NCBI RefSeq assembly: GCF_040869035.1
Contig: NZ_CP162100.1
Span: forward strand, 1,488,001 to 1,552,000
Length of the DNA: 64,000 bases
Direction: 5' to 3'
DNA from: Vibrio sp. NTOU-M3
GTDB taxonomy: Bacteria; Pseudomonadota; Gammaproteobacteria; Enterobacterales; Vibrionaceae
Part shown: one piece after another, positions 61,416-64,000 of the stretch
Layout: each line of letters begins with the position of its first letter
Numbering within the stretch: the stretch's first letter is position 1
The notes under the pieces: generated by a model
Database searches by the model: none
What the model was told of the DNA's origin: nothing
What the model saw: only the letters and a program-made list of their open reading frames with translations
Made by a program: the position numbers and the translations under genes

Positions 61416-62918
61416 TTATGCCGTGGCGAGCTCACCACAAGATTGCTCTAGGATGTTGGCAATGAACTGAGCTTTAGCACCCAAAATGATTTGAACACCA
61501 TTGCTACCCACTTTTACCACACCGCGAGCACCCAGTTTCTTGATTTCAACGTCGTTAACCAAGCTGGTATCTCGAACTTCTAAACGCAATCTAGTAATGC
61601 AAGAACCAATTGAAGTTAGGTTGCCACGACCACCAACATGGTGAAGAATTTCTGTTGCAAGTTCTTCATCACTCAATGTGATTTCAGCTGTTGCTTCGTG
61701 TTCACGTCCAACGGTCTGGTAATCAAACTTACGAATAACAACTCGGAAAACAGTGTAGTAAATAGCTGCGTTAATAGGGCCCCATAGGAATAGGTTCACC
61801 CAGTTGGTCTCATAACCTTGCAAACCAGGAAGAACACCAAATACAACGTAATCAATGATACCAGCAGAGAAGGTTTTACCCATTTGCATATCAAGAGCAA
61901 ACGTTACGGTGTAAGAGACACCAGCCATAATAGCGTTAAAAATGTAGAGTAGCGGTGCAGTAAAGACGAAAGCGAATTCTACTGGCTCTGTGATCCCAGT
62001 GACAAACGACGTTAGTGCCGCAGAACCGAGTAAACCCGCCGCAATTTTCTTGTTCTTTGTGTGCGCTTCTTGATACATCGCCAAACAAGCCGCAGGGAAG
62101 GCAAACATATAGATAGCAAAGTTACCCGATAGATACGCACCGGCATTGCTGTAACCACCACCTTCAAATGAATGAACACCATCAGCAAACATGCGGAACC
62201 ATATTGTATGTGCACCATTAACCACATCGCCGTTGGTTGCTGTGTATTCAAAGAAGGTATACCAGTATGGATTGTAGAAGATGTGGTGTAAGCCAACAGG
62301 AATCAACGCACGCTCCATAAACCCATAGAAGAAGGTAGAAATGTACATGTTACCTTGGCTGAGTGTCGTTGAAGCTGCGGCAATACCTTCTTGAACATAA
62401 CCCCAGAAGTATGGAACTAGCAAACCAAGGAAGAAAGCAGAGAATGCCGTCACAATCGGAACGAAGCGTTTACCAGCAAAGAAGCCCAGAAACTCAGGCA
62501 ATTGAATGCTATAAAAACGGTTATACATGTATGCGCCAAGTAAGCCCATGATCATACCGCCTAGTGGTCCCATTTGCATGGAGTTGATCCCAAGCACTTT
62601 TACATAAGCCTGTGAATTGGCGACCATTTCGTCCGTAATTCCGTAGCTTAAGCCTATGGTCATATGCATCACTAAGAAACCGGCAACCGCAGCAAGTGCA
62701 GCGGTACCAGAATCTTTGGTTAAACCAACGGCAACACCAATACAGAAAAGTAGATGTAAGTTGTCAAATAGGACTTGCCCGGCCATTTGCATTAACGGCC
62801 ATTGCAACTGAAAACCAAATGCGAGCAGCAAACCTGCTGCGGGCAGCATGGCGATGGGGAGCATCAAGGCCTTACCCAGCACCTGTGCTTTGGTCATGGT
62901 ATTTTGTAGGAAACTCAT
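61416..62918 (-). CDS. PTS EIICB, glucose/N-acetylglucosamine family
   Basis: Inner-membrane sugar permease/phosphotransferase of 500 residues. The EIIC domain (about 1-395) has ten or so helices and the sugar-binding segment FVTGITEPVEFAFVFTAPLL, plus MERALIPVGLHHIFYNPYWY. The C-terminal EIIB domain (about 420-495) carries the phosphorylated cysteine C440 in SIGSCITRLRLEV. No EIIA domain is fused or adjacent, so it probably depends on a shared EIIA-Glc. Glucose, maltose or GlcNAc are all possible substrates; the sequence does not settle it. Single gene with an AT-rich leader upstream. Confidence 0.92.
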   Translation of the reverse strand: MSFLQNTMTKAQVLGKALMLPIAMLPAAGLLLAFGFQLQWPLMQMAGQVLFDNLHLLFCIGVAVGLTKDSGTAALAAVAGFLVMHMTIGLSYGITDEMVANSQAYVKVLGINSMQMGPLGGMIMGLLGAYMYNRFYSIQLPEFLGFFAGKRFVPIVTAFSAFFLGLLVPYFWGYVQEGIAAASTTLSQGNMYISTFFYGFMERALIPVGLHHIFYNPYWYTFFEYTATNGDVVNGAHTIWFRMFADGVHSFEGGGYSNAGAYLSGNFAIYMFAFPAACLAMYQEAHTKNKKIAAGLLGSAALTSFVTGITEPVEFAFVFTAPLLYIFNAIMAGVSYTVTFALDMQMGKTFSAGIIDYVVFGVLPGLQGYETNWVNLFLWGPINAAIYYTVFRVVIRKFDYQTVGREHEATAEITLSDEELATEILHHVGGRGNLTSIGSCITRLRLEVRDTSLVNDVEIKKLGARGVVKVGSNGVQIILGAKAQFIANILEQSCGELATA

Positions 62919-63215
62919 AAGTTACTCTCATAAATTGTTAGGGTAAAAAGGGGCTCTTCCATGGGGGAGCAAAGAGTTAGCTGAGAGTTTAAGAGCCTTT
63001 ATTAAGTTGAAGGTTACAAATTCAATCAGGTTTGTAAGTGTTGCGCGAGAATGTAAGCGGGCTATTACAAATAGGGCGAAAATTAAGCAAGAAGCAACAT
63101 TTGGACTGGCTATAATATGCCTACCATTTATCGGCATATGCATATTTCTAATTATTCAACATGTAAATCAAACGATATGATTTAATTTACATTAAATATG
63201 CGATGTTAATTGATC
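62919..63215. other. Divergent promoter region of PTS and lipoprotein genes
   Basis: About 300 bp between divergent genes. It contains an imperfect hairpin in the PTS leader (around 62953-62973) and an inverted repeat ATGTAAAT (63161-63168) / ATTTACAT (63185-63192) close to the lipoprotein gene, a possible operator. Confidence 0.45.
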
Positions 63216-63800
63216 ATGAAGAAATGGTTACACAGTACTATTGCTCTTTTATCCATTGTCGGTTGTGGTGAATCCCAATCCGCCTCCGAAGGGATTGCTC
63301 CTCTCCCGCCAAGAATAACGCCGGATTTAGCGTTAAAACTGGAACAGCAAGAGAATGTTCGTGATCAGTTTTCTTTATTATTAGAGTATTTTGAGCTCCA
63401 TTTTGATCGGAGTGATTTGCTGACGGGAGTCGATGAAAACGTAAATGGTATTCGAGATGACATTGAGGCTGTTTTGAATGCTTTGAACGTTTCTGAACCA
63501 GTTCGTAAAGCACTCAAGCAAGACGCACGATATCAGCAAGAAAACCTTTATCATGACTTCAGTAATTTCACTTATGCCAATGTTGATAAGGCGGCAGCCA
63601 TCGCCAATATGTACAACGAAGTCATTGCATGCAAAGTGTATGTAGGTATGTCGATTGACGATCGGGTTGCAACATCTAAGCACTTAGCTGACCTAACTTA
63701 TAACACGTTTGACCGTGCGATGGCTTACCTCGCATATGAGAGTTTACTTGATGGTGTTTTCACTAATGTATTGCCGCCAGAAGAGCAGTATTGTGACTAA
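63216..63800 (+). CDS. Hypothetical lipoprotein with EF-hand-like loop
   Basis: A 194-residue protein from the ATG at 63216 (a TTG two codons earlier is less likely). It begins with a short lipoprotein-type signal (WLHSTIALLSIVGC). The motif GVDENVNGIRDDIEAVLN resembles a calcium-binding loop of the DxNxNGxRDD kind found in secreted Vibrio proteins. The rest is predicted to be helical, with two further cysteines (IACKVYVG and a C-terminal QYCD). Function unknown; no partner genes adjacent. Confidence 0.75.
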   Translation: MKKWLHSTIALLSIVGCGESQSASEGIAPLPPRITPDLALKLEQQENVRDQFSLLLEYFELHFDRSDLLTGVDENVNGIRDDIEAVLNALNVSEPVRKALKQDARYQQENLYHDFSNFTYANVDKAAAIANMYNEVIACKVYVGMSIDDRVATSKHLADLTYNTFDRAMAYLAYESLLDGVFTNVLPPEEQYCD

Positions 63801-63918
63801 GTAATGGAGGAATTACCTTTACGTTAATGACTGGATTTTTATCGAATAAAAATTCATTTGAATGCATATCTCTTTGTTGATCTGATTGTGCCATTATAGA
63901 TTTGTCATGGTTTAATTT

Positions 63919-63944
63919 AACTGGGACGAAAGCTCGCCCCAATT
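63919..63944 (-). terminator. Hairpin downstream of right-edge gene
   Basis: CTGGGACGA and TCGCCCCAA can form a stem (with one G-T pair) around the AAGC loop, just after the stop codon of the minus-strand gene at the edge. No clear T-run. Confidence 0.4.
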
Positions 63945-63949
63945 ATTAG

Positions 63950-64000
63950 TTACTGAAGTTGAATTTGGGTGAGTGCGTTAAACAGGGCTTGTTTATCGGC
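63950..64000 (-). CDS. 3' end of a minus-strand gene, cut by window edge
   Basis: Reading the minus strand inward from the window edge gives an open frame ending ADKQALFNALTQIQLQ and TAA (63950-63952). Only 16 residues are visible, so no function can be assigned. A hairpin follows the stop codon, which supports a real gene end. Confidence 0.45.
   Translation of the reverse strand, partial: ADKQALFNALTQIQLQ

Overview
The window looks like a stretch of a Vibrio genome, probably from the Harveyi/parahaemolyticus-like group and plausibly from the second chromosome. The grounds are the TtpC-type TonB operon, the Vibrio-style PTS, CheV, GGDEF and Csp proteins, the moderate GC content, and the accessory metabolic loci packed together without any phage or transposon. 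The species call is inference. No insertion sequence, integrase, CRISPR array or rRNA is visible. The only RNA genes recognised are two identical tandem tRNA-Val(GAC) genes.

Region 1 (1-9.4 kb, minus strand) reads as a mannoside-scavenging operon. A fructose/mannose-type PTS EIIA and an EIIC-EIIB protein are followed by three GH92 alpha-mannosidase lipoproteins; the third runs off the left edge. GC-rich hairpins sit in each gap after the transporter. Region 2 (9.4-17.6 kb) is iron uptake: a TonB-dependent siderophore receptor and a six-gene TonB2/TonB3-type energy-transducing operon (DUF3450-like, TtpC, ExbB, ExbD, TonB, TPR), each preceded by a Fur-box-like sequence. A small outer-membrane barrel gene faces them.

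Region 3 (17.9-25.9 kb) is sensing and signalling: a DcuSR/CitAB-type two-component pair, two orphan periplasmic solute-binding-like proteins, a DUF2726/zinc-ribbon protein, a diguanylate cyclase and CheV. Region 4 (26-32.3 kb) is one giant lipoprotein with calcium-binding repeats and two complete GH13 active sites (pullulanase-like, then amylase-like), behind a cluster of MalT-like boxes. A NYN-domain protein, the tRNAs, a zinc-ribbon protein, a cold-shock protein and small conserved genes follow.

Region 5 (35.7-44.1 kb) is a LysR-controlled catabolic operon: RidA-like protein, KGSADH-like aldehyde dehydrogenase, an M19-dipeptidase-like protein lacking the usual N-terminal metal-binding residues, a BCCT betaine-type transporter, and two proteins of unknown function that are translationally coupled. 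This is the best candidate for an undescribed pathway. Region 6 (44.1-49.8 kb) holds an SdsA-type alkylsulfatase with its divergent LysR regulator, an unknown gene and a cyclopropane fatty acid synthase.

Region 7 (50-61 kb, all minus strand) looks like an envelope metal/thiol-stress block. It has an MNIO (DUF692) RiPP cluster with a secreted four-cysteine precursor, an MBL hydrolase and DoxX; cytochrome bd oxidase cydABX immediately downstream; and an scs-type thiol-disulfide cluster (ScsA-like, B, D, C). The right end holds a small membrane protein, a glucose/GlcNAc-family PTS EIICB, a lipoprotein with an EF-hand-like loop, and the 3' end of another minus-strand gene.
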